Shown here one piece after another: positions 34,101 to 46,578 of a stretch of DNA of 64,000 bases (position 1 is its first letter; each line of letters opens with the position of its first letter). This stretch comes from Edaphochlamys debaryana (lineage: Eukaryota > Chlorophyta > Chlorophyceae > Chlamydomonadales). The notes under the pieces were generated by a model. It searched no databases. It saw only the letters and a list, made by a program, of their open reading frames with translations, and was not told where the DNA came from. The stretch lies in contig JAEHOE010000098.1 of NCBI GenBank assembly GCA_016858145.1, positions 1-64,000 on the forward strand. Direction: 5' to 3'. Position numbers and translations under genes: made by a program.

Positions 34101-37100
34101 CCTTTCCTCCCCCCCCTCTCCCCCCTGTCAGGACCTGGTGCTGGTGGCGGTGGTGGGGCTGCAGGACCCCCTGAGGCCCGAGGTGCCGGGGGCCATCGCG
34201 CAGTGCAGCAGGGCGGGTGCGTGCGGGCTGGGGGGGGGGGGGCGGGCTCGGGGGTTGGGGGGCCTTGGGGCATGGTCAAAGGCGGAGGGCGCAGGCCAGG
34301 CCGGCTTCCGGGATTGGGAATACGGAGGGGTCCTTGTGGGTCTGGTCCAGTAGGTACTGGCAAGACCAGTCCAAGCCCAGTCGTCCGGCCCTCAAGAACC
34401 TGTCCCCCCTCCTCTCCCCTTCGTCTACCCTCTCCCCCCTTCTTCCCCCCCCCAAAGGCATCACGGTGCGCATGGTCACGGGTGACAATGTCACCACCGC
34501 CGCCTCCATCGCCAAGCAGGCAGGCATACTGCCGCCCTCGGCCGACGTCGCCGCCGCCGTCGCCAGCGGCGCCGCCACCGCACGGGCCCTGGTCGCCGCC
34601 GCCACCTCGGCAGGCGGCGGCTGCGGCAGCGGCGTGACGGCAGCAAAGGCAGAACACGCCGCCGCACTCGCCGCCACCAGCGGTGCGCTGGCGGCGCCGA
34701 AGCCACCGCCGTACCTCGTCCTCGAGGGCGCGACCTTTCGGGATCTCGTACGGCGCCCGGCCGGGCCCAGTGGCGCTTCGTCTTCCACGCCGACGGCTAA
34801 CGGCGCTGGCGCAGGCGCCGCCGGCAACGGCTCGGCATCAACCGCCCTGGCGCTTAGCGGCGGCGGGGCGGCGGCGGGCTCGGGGCCGTTGGTGGTTGAC
34901 AGTAACGCCTTTTTGGCGATCTGGCCGCGGCTGCGGGTGCTTGCGCGGTGCAGCCCGGGGGACAAGTTCCTGCTTGTGTCGGCCATACGGCAGCTGAGGG
35001 ACGAGGGGCGGCTGGAGGAGGTGGGTGCGCGTGCGGGGGATGGTGCTTGTGGGGAGGGATGGGGGTGGCTGGGTGCGGTATGTTTCGGTGTATGGGTGGG
35101 TGGGGGTGGCTGGGTGCGATGGGGTTGGTGTACGGGTTGGTACCCGTGCGGCCCGTGTACGGCATGCGTGCAGATGGGGTGTACGGGCCGTGGGGAACGG
35201 AACGGCCGTACGGTCAAGGCGCGGAGCCGCGGGGATTAGGGGCATGCAGGGGTCATAACCGAGGAGGTATGTGGTTCGGTCTGCCTTCCCAGTGCCCTCC
35301 CCGAACCCTCTCAACCCCCGTTTCCCCCCCACACCACCACCCCACCTGCCCCCCCCCCCCAGGTGGTGGCGGTCACGGGCGACGGCACCAACGACGCCCC
35401 CGCCCTCACCGCCGCCGATGTGGGCTTCTGCATGGCCTCGGGCACACCCATCGCACGGTGGGGGCCGGGGGGGATATGGGGGGTGTGTGTTGAGGGCGGA
35501 GGGTGAGGGGCGGATGAGGTTGGTCGGGGGAAAGGAATTCATCATCCCGTGTTCACCGGAGCAAGCAAGCCGTGCCGCGTCTCACGCCTCTCCCCCTCCC
35601 CCTCCCTCCCCCCCTCCTTCCCCCTCCCCCCCCCCCCCAGCGAGTCCGCCGACATCCTGCTCCTGGACTCGTCCTTCTCGCCCATCGTGGCGGCCGTGGC
35701 CTGGGGCCGCAACGTGTACGCCTCCGTCACCCGCTTCCTGCAGTTCCAGCTCACAGCCAACGTGGTGCGTGGGGGGGCCTGGTGTGTAGAGGAGGGGGCA
35801 CCAAGAGCAAGCGCGGGGGTGGAGTAAGGGGGGCATGGAGGGGGAGGGGGGAGCAGGGGTGGGCACTTCCAGCTCACGGCCAACTTGGTGGGTGGGAGGG
35901 GGTGGGGGGTGCGGGGGCGGGGGAAAAGGGGGGGAGAGGGAGAAGGCGTGAGGGGAGGATTGGGGCCTTCGCATGCGCCAACGCATCTCCCCGACCGCGG
36001 TGTCGCCCACACCCCCTGTGTTGCCTCTATCCAGGTGGCGGTGGCGGTGGCGGTGGGCGGTGCGGTGTGGCTGCACGCGTCGCCCCTCTCGGCGGTGCAG
36101 GTGGGGCCGGGGGGCTGGGGCCGGGGCCGGTAGGGGGGGGCGGGCGGTGCTGGTTGGCATGGGTGAGGGACTTCTCATTCTTAGCACTGTACAAGTTCAA
36201 GCACGGGGCATGCAGGCGGTGGGGGGCTCAATTGCAAGGACTCTCCGGTCCGCGCCACCCCCCCCCCCCCCGCCGCACCGTGTGCAACCCCCTCCCGCGC
36301 CGCCCCCGGACGGTGTGGGTGCGTGGACCCCTATCAACCTGGCCATGCGTGTCCCGTCCAACACTACTTGCCGCTCCTTCCCTGCCTGGCGCCCCCCCAT
36401 GGCACCCCTCCCATACCGCGCATCCCCACCACCCCTCCCCCTAGATGCTGTGGGTGAACCTGATCATGGACTCGCTGGCCTCCCTGGCCCTAGCCACGGA
36501 GGCACCCACACGTGAGGGGGAGAGGGTACCCAGGGGCAGGGGGAGGGGGAGAGGGGAAGGGGCAAGGGGAAGGGGAGGGGAACGGATGGCGGGACGGAAG
36601 CGACCGCGTACACAGCTGGCGGTTCGGGGGGCTGCGGGGGATAGGGCCTCGCAGGGAGCCGCGGAGCTTAAGAGTCGTCTTTGCTCGACCTGGTCTCGCC
36701 TTCCCCGCCCCCCTCCCGCCCCAACCCCCCCACCCCCCCACCCCTTCAACCCCAGCCGCCATGCTCGAGACCCCGCCCAACCGCCCCAACGACCCCCTCA
36801 TCACGCCAACCGTCCTCAAGCACATTGTCGGACAGTCCGTCTTCCAGCTCGCCATACTGTACGGCATGCTGATCATGCTGCAGCAGTACGAAAACATGGA
36901 CCCTGCCGTACTTTCGGCGACGGTGGCTGGCGGCGGCTTTGGCGGCGCGATGGCGGCGCTGCTCGGCCCCGTCTCGGGTGCTATGGCGGCTGGCGCCGCT
37001 GGATCGGCGGTTGGTACGGCGGCGGCGGTTGAGGCTGGCGGTAACCCACAGATCTCCCTGCTGGCGACCACCATGGTGTTCAACACGTTCGTACAGATGC

Positions 37101-37706
37101 AGCTCTTCAACCAACTCAACTGCCGGTACGTACTGCTGGTTGAGGCCTGGGCACCCTCTCGAAGCTTGCGCGGACTGCCACTTGCCCTGTCACCCAACGT
37201 CCCCCGCTCTGTACGCGCCCATCGCACCGATCTCTTCACCCCTCTCGCCGCTCCCACTCCTCCCACTCCTCTTATCCCCTCCCGTCGCCCCTCTCTCGAC
37301 TCCTCTTTCCCAACCCATCCCATCCACACCTCACCCCCCCCCCCTCACCCCCTCACCCCCTTCCACCCACCCGCCCCTCCCCAGGCGCGTCCGCGACGAG
37401 CCCAACGTGCTCCAGGGCCTGCCCGCGCACCCCCTGTTCGCGGGCATCGTGGCGGGCGAGGCGGGGCTGCAGTGGGCCATCGTGCAGCACGGCGGCGAGG
37501 CCTTCTCCACGGTGCCGCTCTCCGGGCCGCAGTGGGCGCTGTGCTGCGGCCTGGGCGCCGCGGGGCTGCTGGTGCGGGCGGCGCTGCGGGCGGTGCGGGT
37601 GGAGGGCGTGGCGGCGGCGGGAGGGGGCGGGGGAGGGGGCGGAGGAGACGGGGGAGGCGGCGGCGCGGTGGAGGGGGCGGCCCTGGTGGAGGGGAGCAAG
37701 GGGTGA
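25128..37706 (+). CDS. P2B (PMCA-type) Ca2+-transporting ATPase, very large
   Basis: This pump exports Ca2+ from the cytosol using ATP. The 26 exons end at 26168, 26392, 26702, 27012, 27389, 27632, 27824, 28195, 29630, 29948, 30200, 30473, 31149, 31392, 32538, 33153, 33457, 33916, 34216, 35020, 35457, 35764, 36100, 36511, 37125, 37706. Exons 2-26 start at 26342, 26577, 26941, 27291, 27598, 27731, 28146, 28532, 29808, 30106, 30390, 30666, 31344, 32147, 32763, 33327, 33665, 34132, 34458, 35363, 35641, 36035, 36445, 36756, 37385. All are in phase, giving about 2,125 aa, against roughly 1,000-1,200 for the family. Motifs: TGES (482-485), PEGL (954-957), DKTGT (phospho-Asp997), TGDN, TGDGTND (1783-1789), [18 protein letters not shown] in TM6, and C-terminal spans for TM7-10. 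The excess is Ala/Ser/Gly insertions in exons 9, 13, 15, 16, 18, 20 and 25. The 33458-33664 intron appears to be GC-AG. The start is uncertain (next in-frame ATG 25179). No obvious C-terminal calmodulin-binding tail. Intron 31393-32146 holds nothing recognised. Confidence 0.93.
35867..35896 (+). repeat. Intronic duplicate of the exon 22 end and its splice donor
   Basis: The 30 bases match 35744-35773 (TTCCAGCTCACAGCCAACGT and onward, including the donor) at about 27 positions, exactly 123 bp downstream. A frame read through from exon 22 meets a TAA near 35825-35827, so the copy is not a useful coding extension. Confidence 0.75.
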
Positions 37707-40700
37707 GGCGGCCGTGCGGGCGCGCCGCTGGCGCGCCCGAGGCGGGAGTAGCTAGCGGGAGGTGGGACACGCTTCTGTCTCCCGCTCTCTCCAACGAGGG
37801 GGCGCGGCCGCGCAGCGCCGCTGGGCCTGGGCCTGGGTGGGCCTGGGTGGGCCTGGAGGCCGGGGTGGTCAAGGGGCAGGGGCAGCAGCCTGCCGTGGCG
37901 CCCTCCTGCCCCAGGAGGTCAGCCAGGGGCACCGCCGCGGCGACGCGGGCCTGCGGCGGGCCCTATCTGGGGAAGGGGCCGGGGTGGGGGACGGAAGGAG
38001 TCTGCCTCTCGTGGACAGAGCCGCTTGATGACGTGGCGCCCAGCTGGCCGTACCGCCGGTGCCGTACGCAAGCGCCGGCAACTCCAAGGGAGCTTGGGGC
38101 AACCGCTGGCATGCCCGGGACTTGGAGAGAGGATGACAGCGGGTCCGGGGAATCCATTCAGCAGTAGTCTGCTGGGCGGCTGGGACGGTTGTGGGGTGGC
38201 AGGTACGCGTGGGCTGGGCTTACCGTAGGGTGCGGCGTGGGGCAGGTGGGGCCGACTGAAGTGAGGCGACCAGCTCCTGCAAGAGGCAAGCTCACCAATT
38301 GGTGCCGTGTTGGATGGGGAGGAGTGAGGCGGCCAGGCCCTTTCGTGTCGTGCGGTAGCTCTTAGTGCCGTGGTTGGTCCCACATGGCAGGTTGCAGGTG
38401 TTGTGAGGTGCGCGGAAGAGGACGGTGTGCTGTGTATACGTACTGCCCTTAGTAATACGTGGGGTAACCTTACTTTGTTGCGTGCTTGTGCCCTCAGTGT
38501 GCTATCGTTCGGGAGGCAGGCGGCTTCCTCCGTCGGGGGCGCCGCAGGCAGGGCGGGGCTATTACATATGCTCTTGTACAGTCGTGTGATATGTGGCATG
38601 GTGTGTGTTTGGCCCGCCAACATCAAGCAGCGGAGTGACTGTCCTATCGGCCGGCGGGGGCCACGGATTGCGCAATATTGAGGTGGCGTCCGTGCGAGCA
38701 GGGGGGCTGCTGCATGGTCTAGTTGATTAGGGTGGGGAGGCAGGGGTGGATGTATGCCGCGCTGTTGTCGCTCGGTAGGCCGGTTGCTTGGCCGGTAACT
38801 CGTCCTGGCCATCTGCAGCAACAGCTGCGCGTCATGCATGGTGGACACGTCATCATGTGATGCGTCGTAGCCGAGTAACTAGGTCAGCTATTGCGTGGGG
38901 TCCATGGCTGTCGCACTACTGCTGGCTGTTACAGGAGATAGCTATGAGCTGTGTGTACGTAGTGTACGGCGGCACCCGGCGTTATCTGTCTCCTGCTGCG
39001 AAGTCTACCGCATGCATGGCATGATGCTTCATTCTGCGGAGCCCCTCGGTGCTTACGGTTCCAGGTGTGCGTGGCTGGCTGGATGGACACGTGTTGATTC
39101 ATGCACGCATCATTGCCGAATGCATGCCCATGTGCACGTACGTGGCCGGTTGCTTTGGGGTCGGGACGAGTGCTACGACCGCGTGTGTCTTTGGCATGCA
39201 GCACGCACTGGGAAGACCCCAAAGCAGGTGTGCGCGCCGAGTGTACGCAGGGTCTGCTGCGTGCCCTTGAACTCCACGGACTGCTGGCGACCAAGCCCCG
39301 GGTTGCTAGGCGGCGGCATTGAAGTTGAAGGTGGTTGATGTGTTGCGGTGATTGAGGGCATGCCCACGCGGACCTACCGCTTTTTGCACATCCAGTGCAC
39401 GTTGACGCTTTATCGTTGTCTCTCCTATCCACCGAGTTGCGGGCAACCAACTCCCGCAACCAACGCAGCAACGCTCCGCGCTTTCCATACCAGTTGATTG
39501 CTTCAGGCATCCATCCACCACAGTCCGGTGGAAGGCGAGGGTGCAATTGCAAGATAGGCCGTTTATTATACCGGTTAAGAGAGAGAGAGATACACAGGCT
39601 GATGGAGGAGTTTGAGCAATGCGGACCCCGGAGTTACCTCGAGGTACGTAGCCAACAAGGGCAGCACAAGATTTGGTTCTGTATAGATGTTTCTCGCTAC
39701 ACAACTGCACTGGATGAGGGGTAGAGATTGTGTAACTAACGCTGGGCACGCACCACACGGCACATACAAGCATTCATTCTGCTGATGAGGGGACCCCAGA
39801 AGGGGTGATGGCGAACGAGCGAGCGGGCGCATGCATGCGTGCATGCTGGTAGAGTTACTTCAGTGCAGCCAGGGAGGGCTGGGGTGCGGAGGGCGTATGC
39901 GCGTGTGCATGCATGTGGCATGGGGCGGGGCGGAGGCAAAGGGGGGCACGATCGAGGCCCCCTCGCTCCGTCTCGCTCCCCCCCCCCGGGTGCATTCGAT
40001 GTGGAGGTGCTTCAGCATGTACGTAGGCCCCGGCCCAATGCTGCTCAAAGCAGTTTCCTGTGCTCATGAAGGCATGGGCTCATAAGCGCTAAGGCGGGGC
40101 TGGCGGGGCCTGGGGCCGCGAGGGGCCGCGTGAGGGTTTTCGTGAGGGTTTCCGGCGGTGGTGCGACCTACGGCTCGACCGTTGCGGTTTGCGGTGCTTG
40201 GCCCAGGAGGCCCAATCAACAGGTCTAGGCCCCACATCTACGCTTAGCTTCCCACGCTGCCAGTTGGCGCTCGCCGCACTGCGTGCCTCTCACGGGCGGA
40301 CGAGGCCTTCGATCGGCAGAGGACAACTATCCCAATCGTTACAGGTCTTGCCCCTACCCTGCGTACGCCAGCGCACCATTGTTTTAGAAGGTTCTGCTGT
40401 GCACTGCATCATTCTATTTGATGCGAGCAACCCGCATGTCGCGTCGACTTTGAGCCAGCTCAGGCAGGAGAACGTTCGCGTGCGGAACCAGGCAGCCAGC
40501 CAAGGGGCAGACTGCACAACTTGCTTCAACAGCGAGATGCTGCGACTGTCAAGCCGGTGGGGCCCAGCAGCGCCTGCTGCCTAAGTCGCAGCAGGTCCCT
40601 GCTGCAGTCGAGCAGCAGTCCGCCGGACACTGCAAGCTGCCAGGGATAAGGTACGCTACTGCGTATGCCTGCATGCAAAGTGCGTCTCGGCCTGCTGCTG

Positions 40701-41483
40701 CTCCTAACAGTGCGTACTTCACTGCTTCGCGTTTGGGTTGTGGGCACTACCCGTTACCCCTTCATCTTTCCTCCTTTGCACCGTGTTCCAGTCTAGAGTT
40801 GCCTGATTAGCCGGCACTTGGTCGCCGTGACTGGGATGTGGGCCGCCGCCCGCATGGATGGCTGGGCGTGCGGTCGGCCTTCGATGAGCGGTGACGTGCA
40901 GATGAATATCTGCACGTTGCAAGGAACAGGCGATGACCGGTGAGCCCGTTTCTTCGTCACATGCGCCCCCGTTTCATGCATTCGCCTCTGTCGGACGTGC
41001 GCCTGACCGTCGGTTACGACGGCCTCCTGCCCCTAGCTAGCACTGTATCTGCTGGCAACTTGGATAGTTAGGCAAAAGGGACGGCGTTATCAGGGAACGC
41101 TGTGTGCGCTTTCTTGGCAGGGCCAGAGCAGAGTATTGCGCCTATTATGCACTTGCTTGGGGGTGTGTATGTGCATGCATGCACGAATCCCCGCGCGCCG
41201 CCTTCATTCGCCGCCGCGCACATCAATCGATCGAATCCTGCTTCCCCCTGCCCCACGCTCCACCAGTTTCCTCCCGCCATGCAGAGCTCTACGCCAGCAC
41301 ATCTCAGCAACGAGCTCCTTTGGCCTGCCGTGCCGCCCCGGCCCTTGCGGAGAGAGCACCGCCGCCGGCGGCTTGGCACGCGCTGCTGCTGGCAGCCTGT
41401 CGGCAGCATCAGCCGCCCGCCGCAGCCCTACCCTGACAGCCGGCGCCACACCCGTGGCCTCGCCGCCCCACTCCTTCTCCACG
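37707..41483. other. Intergenic / possible long 3' UTR, no gene recognised
   Basis: The first TGTAA after the Ca2+-ATPase stop is at 39731-39735, so up to 2 kb may be 3' UTR. Short CATG/GCATGC-rich stretches occur at 39010-39140 and 39830-39920. Positions 41169-41483 could be 5' UTR or an N-terminal extension of the next gene (in-frame ATGs at 41169 and 41175). No protein or RNA gene is supported elsewhere. Confidence 0.5.
39731..39735 (+). terminator. First TGTAA downstream of the Ca2+-ATPase
   Basis: TGTAA lies 2.0 kb past the stop at 37706. It would imply a very long 3' UTR, or the gene may use a variant signal. Confidence 0.25.
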
Positions 41484-44400
41484 ATGACATCATTTCACAA
41501 GGTCTCAGCTACCCAGCGCATGTACCCGCGTCCCTTGACTCCCATTAACGGTACCGCGGCTGATGATGATGAGGCCCAGCCAGGCGGGAACAACAGCAGC
41601 CAGGGGCGGCTGCTGCAGCGCGCGGCGACGGGCAGTGACGTGGGCGGCTTCGAAGACCTCGCCGCCCTGCTGGAGCGGAGCGGGGGCTTCGAACCCGCCA
41701 TGGCCAGCAGTGGCCAGAGGGCGCAGCTGCTGGCGATGGGGGCACACTTGGCCGCCAGGCTTGCCGACATCCGGGTACGTACCTATGCATGCGTGCCGCC
41801 CTTGCTTACCTGAGGGGCTTCGGCGCGCGGCGGGGTTAGCGGGGTTTCCAACCCTGGAAGCGTAGCAGGGGCACTGTGGGAATTTTGTTAGAAAGTTCAG
41901 GTGCATGTTGCATGCTCAGACCCTGCCCATGCCCTTGTTACTTGCGGACCCTCCACAGGCGCACAAGGCGGAGCTGGCCCGCGAGGAGCTGGCGGTGGCT
42001 CGCGCCGTGGCCGTTCTCCGGCGGGCTGTGCTCGAGGACCTGAGGCAGAGCCAGCAGCAGCAGGGGCGGCGGCAGCCGGAGCAGCCCCCTGACGACGACG
42101 GGGGGCAGCGGCGGCGGCGGCAGGAGCAGGAGTCACAGGAGCTGCTGGCGGGGGTCGAGCCGCGGCAGCCGCACATGGGGCCGCGACAGTGGCCTCACGG
42201 ACACGGGGAGGAGGAGGCGATGGTGGAGGAGGATCAGAGGCTGCTGCTGCAGAAGGGGGGCCGCAGAAGACATGAGGGCCCCGCGGGGGAGCAACGGGGG
42301 CAGCGGCAGGAGGGGCAGGAGCCTGGACTGGACGGAGCCCGGGACGTGGCGGCTGCGGGGGCCGACGGCGGGCAGCGGAGGGGAGCGGGAACGGCAATAA
42401 TCCCCGATGCCCGCCCCGGGCACGCCCCCACGGACCACGAGCCGCACCGCTCCCGCAGCTGCGTCACAGCCCTCAGCGAGGACTACGAGGACCTTGCCGG
42501 CAGCGGTCGCCGGCGGCGGGGCCCATACGCCGCCGGAGGGGGCATGGCCGCGCCCAACCGCTCCCTGACGGCACCTCCAGCCGTGTGCGCCGCCGCCCCT
42601 CAGTCTACCAGTGCTGACGACCTGCAGTCGCCGCCCGCGATGCCCCTGCTGGGCTCCCGCCTGCCCTACAACGGCGCCCCTCCTGTCCTCGCAGAGGGCG
42701 ACGCTGAGGGGCCGTCGACAGAGGGAGGCGCTACTCCGCAGCTCCGCCTGGCGGAAGGTGGCGTTGCCGTGGCGCCCCCGCCGCCGCCCAGCAGGCGCCG
42801 TATCATGAGTGCCTCAGGCGCTTCCAGTGCGGGAGACGCCGCAGGGGCGGGAGCCGGGCCCGGCTCTCCACGCACCGGCGGGCCGGGGCATCCCTCCTCG
42901 CCCGAGGCCCCGATGCCCCTGCCCACACCCAGCCGCCAGGCCCGGTGGCACGCTATCATGGCCCCTCTTCCCGCAACAGCCCACGCGCGGGAGACTGCCT
43001 GGGGCCTGGGGCCCGGCCCGGGCCCGACGGGGCCCGAGCCAGAGCAAGTGCCGTACGAGGCCCGCGCGGGTCCCGGTCCGGAACATTCAGCAGCGCCGAT
43101 CGCGAGCGCTGTGGCCGAGCCGGCGCGGCAGCTGGCCTCGCGGCTGCAGGCGATCCAGAGGAGCTTCACGGAAGCAGTTGCAACCGCCGCGGCCGCATCG
43201 GGCGTCAGACGGGCCTACTCGGGCCCACTGCCCCCACAGGCGGGGTCCCGCAAGGCCCAAGGGCCCCCCAAGGCAGCCGCCGCCGCTTGCGAGGCACGAC
43301 CGGCGGCTAAGGCTGCGAGGGGCGAAGCAGCGGCGTTCAGGCCGGGGTGTGCGGAAGGGCTAGTGGCAGCGGATGCGCCGGGAGGTCAAGCCCCCGCCCC
43401 TGGGGGCCTGGTCGTCCTGGCGGCAGCTGCAGCGACGCTGAAGCTTCAGGCGACGCAATCGGCCCCTGCTGCGCCCGTCCGCCGCGCGCCCACCGCCTCC
43501 CAGCCCCTGGACCCGTCCGCGTCCCCCAGAGGCGGCCGAGAGTCAGCTGACTCTCCACTGCAGTGGCCCACTGCAGTGGGCCCACTGCAGTGGCCCACTG
43601 CAGTGGGCCCGCGGCAGGCCCACCCGTGCCCCGCGCCTGGCGCCCTGGCAGCGGCAGTTGCCCTGCAGGCGGAAGCCGCGGTCAGGACAGGTCTTCATCG
43701 GGCCCAGTCAGGCCCAGATCGTGACTACAGGGCGCTCCACGCGGCGGCTGCTGCGTCAGCACCGCCCCACGCCCCGCCGCCCCTCCAGCCGCCCCCGCTG
43801 CCTTCGTCGCTGCTGAGGCGAACCTCGCCGCCGTCACCCAGGCCGTCGGCTGCGGGACAGCAGCGGCAGACCAGCGAGACGGCGCAGGGTGCGGGCCCGG
43901 GGCCGGGGCCAGGGCCGTCAGGCTCGGGGTTGGCGGGCGCGGCTGGCCGCAGCCCCTGCAAGCGGCCGGCGGAACGGTGGAGCGAGGACGGGTCACCAGT
44001 GGGCGCTCAGCAGCCACGCGACGGGGAGGGGGCATCGGCGGTGGGCGAGGACGCGGGCGAGGGCCTGAGCTGGCAGCGCCACCTGCAGCTGCAGCTCCGG
44101 CGGCGGGGGGTGGAGGAGTGCGTCAAGATCACGCCTTCGAGCGGCGACGGCGGCGCCCTCGCCCCCGCCGCCGTGCAGGTCAACATGGACACCACTGCCC
44201 GCCAGCGGACCCGCCGCCCCGTCAACACCGCCAAGATTGCCGCCGCCGCCGCCATTGCCACCGTCGCCGCGGCCGCCGAGGCGGCCATGGCCGCCGCTGG
44301 CACCAGGGCCGGCGCCGCCAGCGGCGGTGCGTCTGACGACGACGACGGCGGTGATTGCGCCCCACTGGATGCCCCCGTCTTCCCCGCCCGCGGCGAGACC

Positions 44401-44493
44401 CTGGCGGCCTTGGCTGCTCGCCACGGGGCGGCGGCTAGGGCGGAGGGCACGGGCGCTGCGGACGAGCCTCGCGCCAAGCGCCAGCGCGGGTGA
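41484..44493 (+). CDS. Unrecognised low-complexity protein, paralogue A
   Basis: Two exons, 41484-41774 and 41959-44493, joined in phase 0 (GT..AG), give 941 aa. In-frame ATGs at 41169 and 41175 would add 105 or 103 residues. Exon 1 ends in a predicted helix (LLERSGG...HLAARLADIR). Exon 2 opens with a charged helical segment (AHKAELAREELAVARAVAVL) that could form a coiled coil, then becomes Pro/Ala/Gly/Gln/Arg-rich with islands such as PLLGSRLPYNG, and ends EPRAKRQRG. Near residue 630 are two tandem LQWPTAVGP-type repeats encoded by palindromic DNA. A diverged paralogue (50239-52546) shares the intron position, the opening helix, the PLLGS-x2-PYNG island and the AKR end, which supports both being real genes. 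No domain or function is recognised; the basic tail might be a nuclear-localisation signal. From 43079 onward the gene lies within a duplicated block. Confidence 0.7.
43538..43610. repeat. Palindrome cluster inside paralogue A
   Basis: A perfect 18-bp palindrome (GAGAGTCAGCTGACTCTC, 43538-43555) is followed directly by four CTGCAG-centred palindromes at 43558, 43571, 43585 and 43598 within repeats of CCCACTGCAGTGGG. The tract is in frame and encodes two LQWPTAVGP-like units. It recurs in the duplicate at about 47081-47153. Confidence 0.9.
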
Positions 44494-46578
44494 TGATGCA
44501 CGAGCGAGCGAGGCGGCCAGTGGCAAGCCGCTCCTTTGCTACTACAATTTGCTTGTTGAGACTTTCTTGGGGACGGCGCGAAGAGCTGAGCGCGGTGGGG
44601 GGATGCAGCTGGGGGAATGAATGAGGGCGGTGCGTCGCTGCTTAGTGCTGGCGCCAGTCAGGCCATGTAACTGGTTGGATGATAGATTGCATGCACGGGG
44701 GTTGATGTATGCGCGTGATGACGCGTGACGCGGGCGGTCCACCAGACCTCAACAACTTGGATGGCGTATCAATTAGTAAGGTCAGCATAACGTCTAGAAT
44801 GTCATGATGATGATGGAACTTTGGGGAGTGTCATCCACGGCGGGGTGTGACGAGTGCGTGCGTGACCCGGGTCGATTGGCCTTGCGTGCCAGGGCGTGCC
44901 AACGGGGGTTGGTAATACCGGCCACAACCATTGCACGGGGGCCGCCGGCTCGCAAGCAAGCTGCAACGCATTCTAATCTGCAGTTTTGATGTGATGGCAA
45001 CAACGCACAACCTTCCCCACCAATTGAGATCCCCTTCACCACATAAAACTGTTTACGGTCACTCCGTTCATTCTTCTGCTGCTAGTTCTGCTAGTTCTGC
45101 CCTTTCTGCTCATCATACGTAGGGTGGGGTTACAGCTATACACCCCCTTGGTGTCCGCCGGATGTCGTCTGGACCGGTAGGTGTTATGGACCGGTCGCTG
45201 CAACCCTCTCCGATCACTGCTGATGGGTTTCATGCATGTTTATTAGCCATGTCGTCATGCTGCTAGCTCTTGCAAACCTGGCAAGCTCCTACATGAGTGT
45301 TTGTCTTCAGATCCCTTGTGCCTTGGCTCCCAAGCCGGGATCTCTTCATGACGCACAGTGCTTAGTACCCGCCCCGTATGGGGCGGGCGAGCGAGTTTCC
45401 CCGTGGGCTGTCTCTGCTGGACGGATTTAGCGGCTACGGGGATTAGGGTTATGGAGGAGGGCGCTAGACCTCCTCAAAGCTATTAGCTTCTCGACGGATT
45501 TGGCGGAGGATGCCATGCACCGGACCTTGGCGGTGGGACCTGGGTAAGAGAGACACTGACTAAGTGTAGTACACGGGACCTGTCCGGATGCATGGGTGCT
45601 CAGCGGGGCGGCGTGGGAGGTGGCGAGGGGGGGGGGGGGAGGCGGTGAGGCCGATGTGAGGCCTGCGTGATCCTCCGCCGGGGAGGAAGCTCTGGGGTCG
45701 TCCTGCCGTCTGAACGAAGTGCAGAACGCAGGGGAAATGAGAAGAGGGGACGAGAACGCAGGAGCCGCGGGAAACGCTGCTGAGGCGCCTCGCATGATGC
45801 AACGGCGTGTCGCCTACACAATGCCCCTTGACGCATGCAGTGCGGCGCGCATGCAGGTAGGGTGCATGCTCGTGCCCCGCGGCCTCCCTCCCCCCGCGGC
45901 CCCCTCCGCCGCCCGCGACCCACCAGCGACCCACCGGCCATGCAAACCCAACCCCGACACCCCGCTCATCAGTGGTTGTGCTACTGAAAGGCATGCATAT
46001 GCATTGCATGCATGGGTGAAGGAAAAGCTTGCTCGTCTTACATGCATACGGTAACATCATCAACTCACATCTGCGTGCTCATCAGCGCCGGGAAAGTCCC
46101 GAGCGGTCGGTTGCTTGCCGCCTCCACACCTTGTACCGAGCTAGATTATTTGCCCCGCCCCTCGCTCCCCAACCGGGCAAACCTGCTTCAGAACACTACC
46201 CTGGCGACACCGGCAGGCGGGGTCATGGCTCATCATGGGGATTCATGTGCTGCCTTGGCAGCCTTACCTGTAACCACAGGCTTATGTACGCCATTAGTGT
46301 CAATCAGTGCGGCCCACCAATCATTCATTCCTCAGAGTGCTTGCTCTAACTATCAATGCAACCCTGCGGGCTACCTGCCCAATGACTAGCCGCGCGTCAC
46401 ACTGGGGGCATTCATCACCGGCACTCGGAACTAGTCAGTGAGCTCCCGCCATCCAGAGAAAGCCACGGACGGGGTCAAAGTGGGGCGTTCCAGCGCAATA
46501 CACTCAGGCCTCCGAAGCAGCCACGCACCCCGCAGCCACGGGTACACACGTGCGTGCACACACACGGGCTCTCGGGCT
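44494..46578. other. 3' UTR of paralogue A and intergenic DNA (duplicated)
   Basis: A TGTAA signal lies 173 bases after the stop. Beyond it the sequence has a 13-G run near 45627, GCATGC-rich stretches at 45985-46045 and no supported ORF. The whole stretch lies inside the duplicated block. Confidence 0.6.
44666..44670 (+). terminator. TGTAA poly(A) signal of paralogue A
   Basis: It is the first TGTAA after the stop at 44491-44493, at typical distance. The duplicate carries the same signal at 48209-48213. Confidence 0.6.

Noticed and set aside
41905..41958. Upstream extension of the paralogue A exon 2 frame
   Set aside because: A good acceptor (CTCCACAG) precedes AHKAEL, and paralogue B splices at the same point.
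46438..46578. Longer 532-codon version of the chimeric frame
   Set aside because: It begins at GTG; the first ATG in frame is at 46579.
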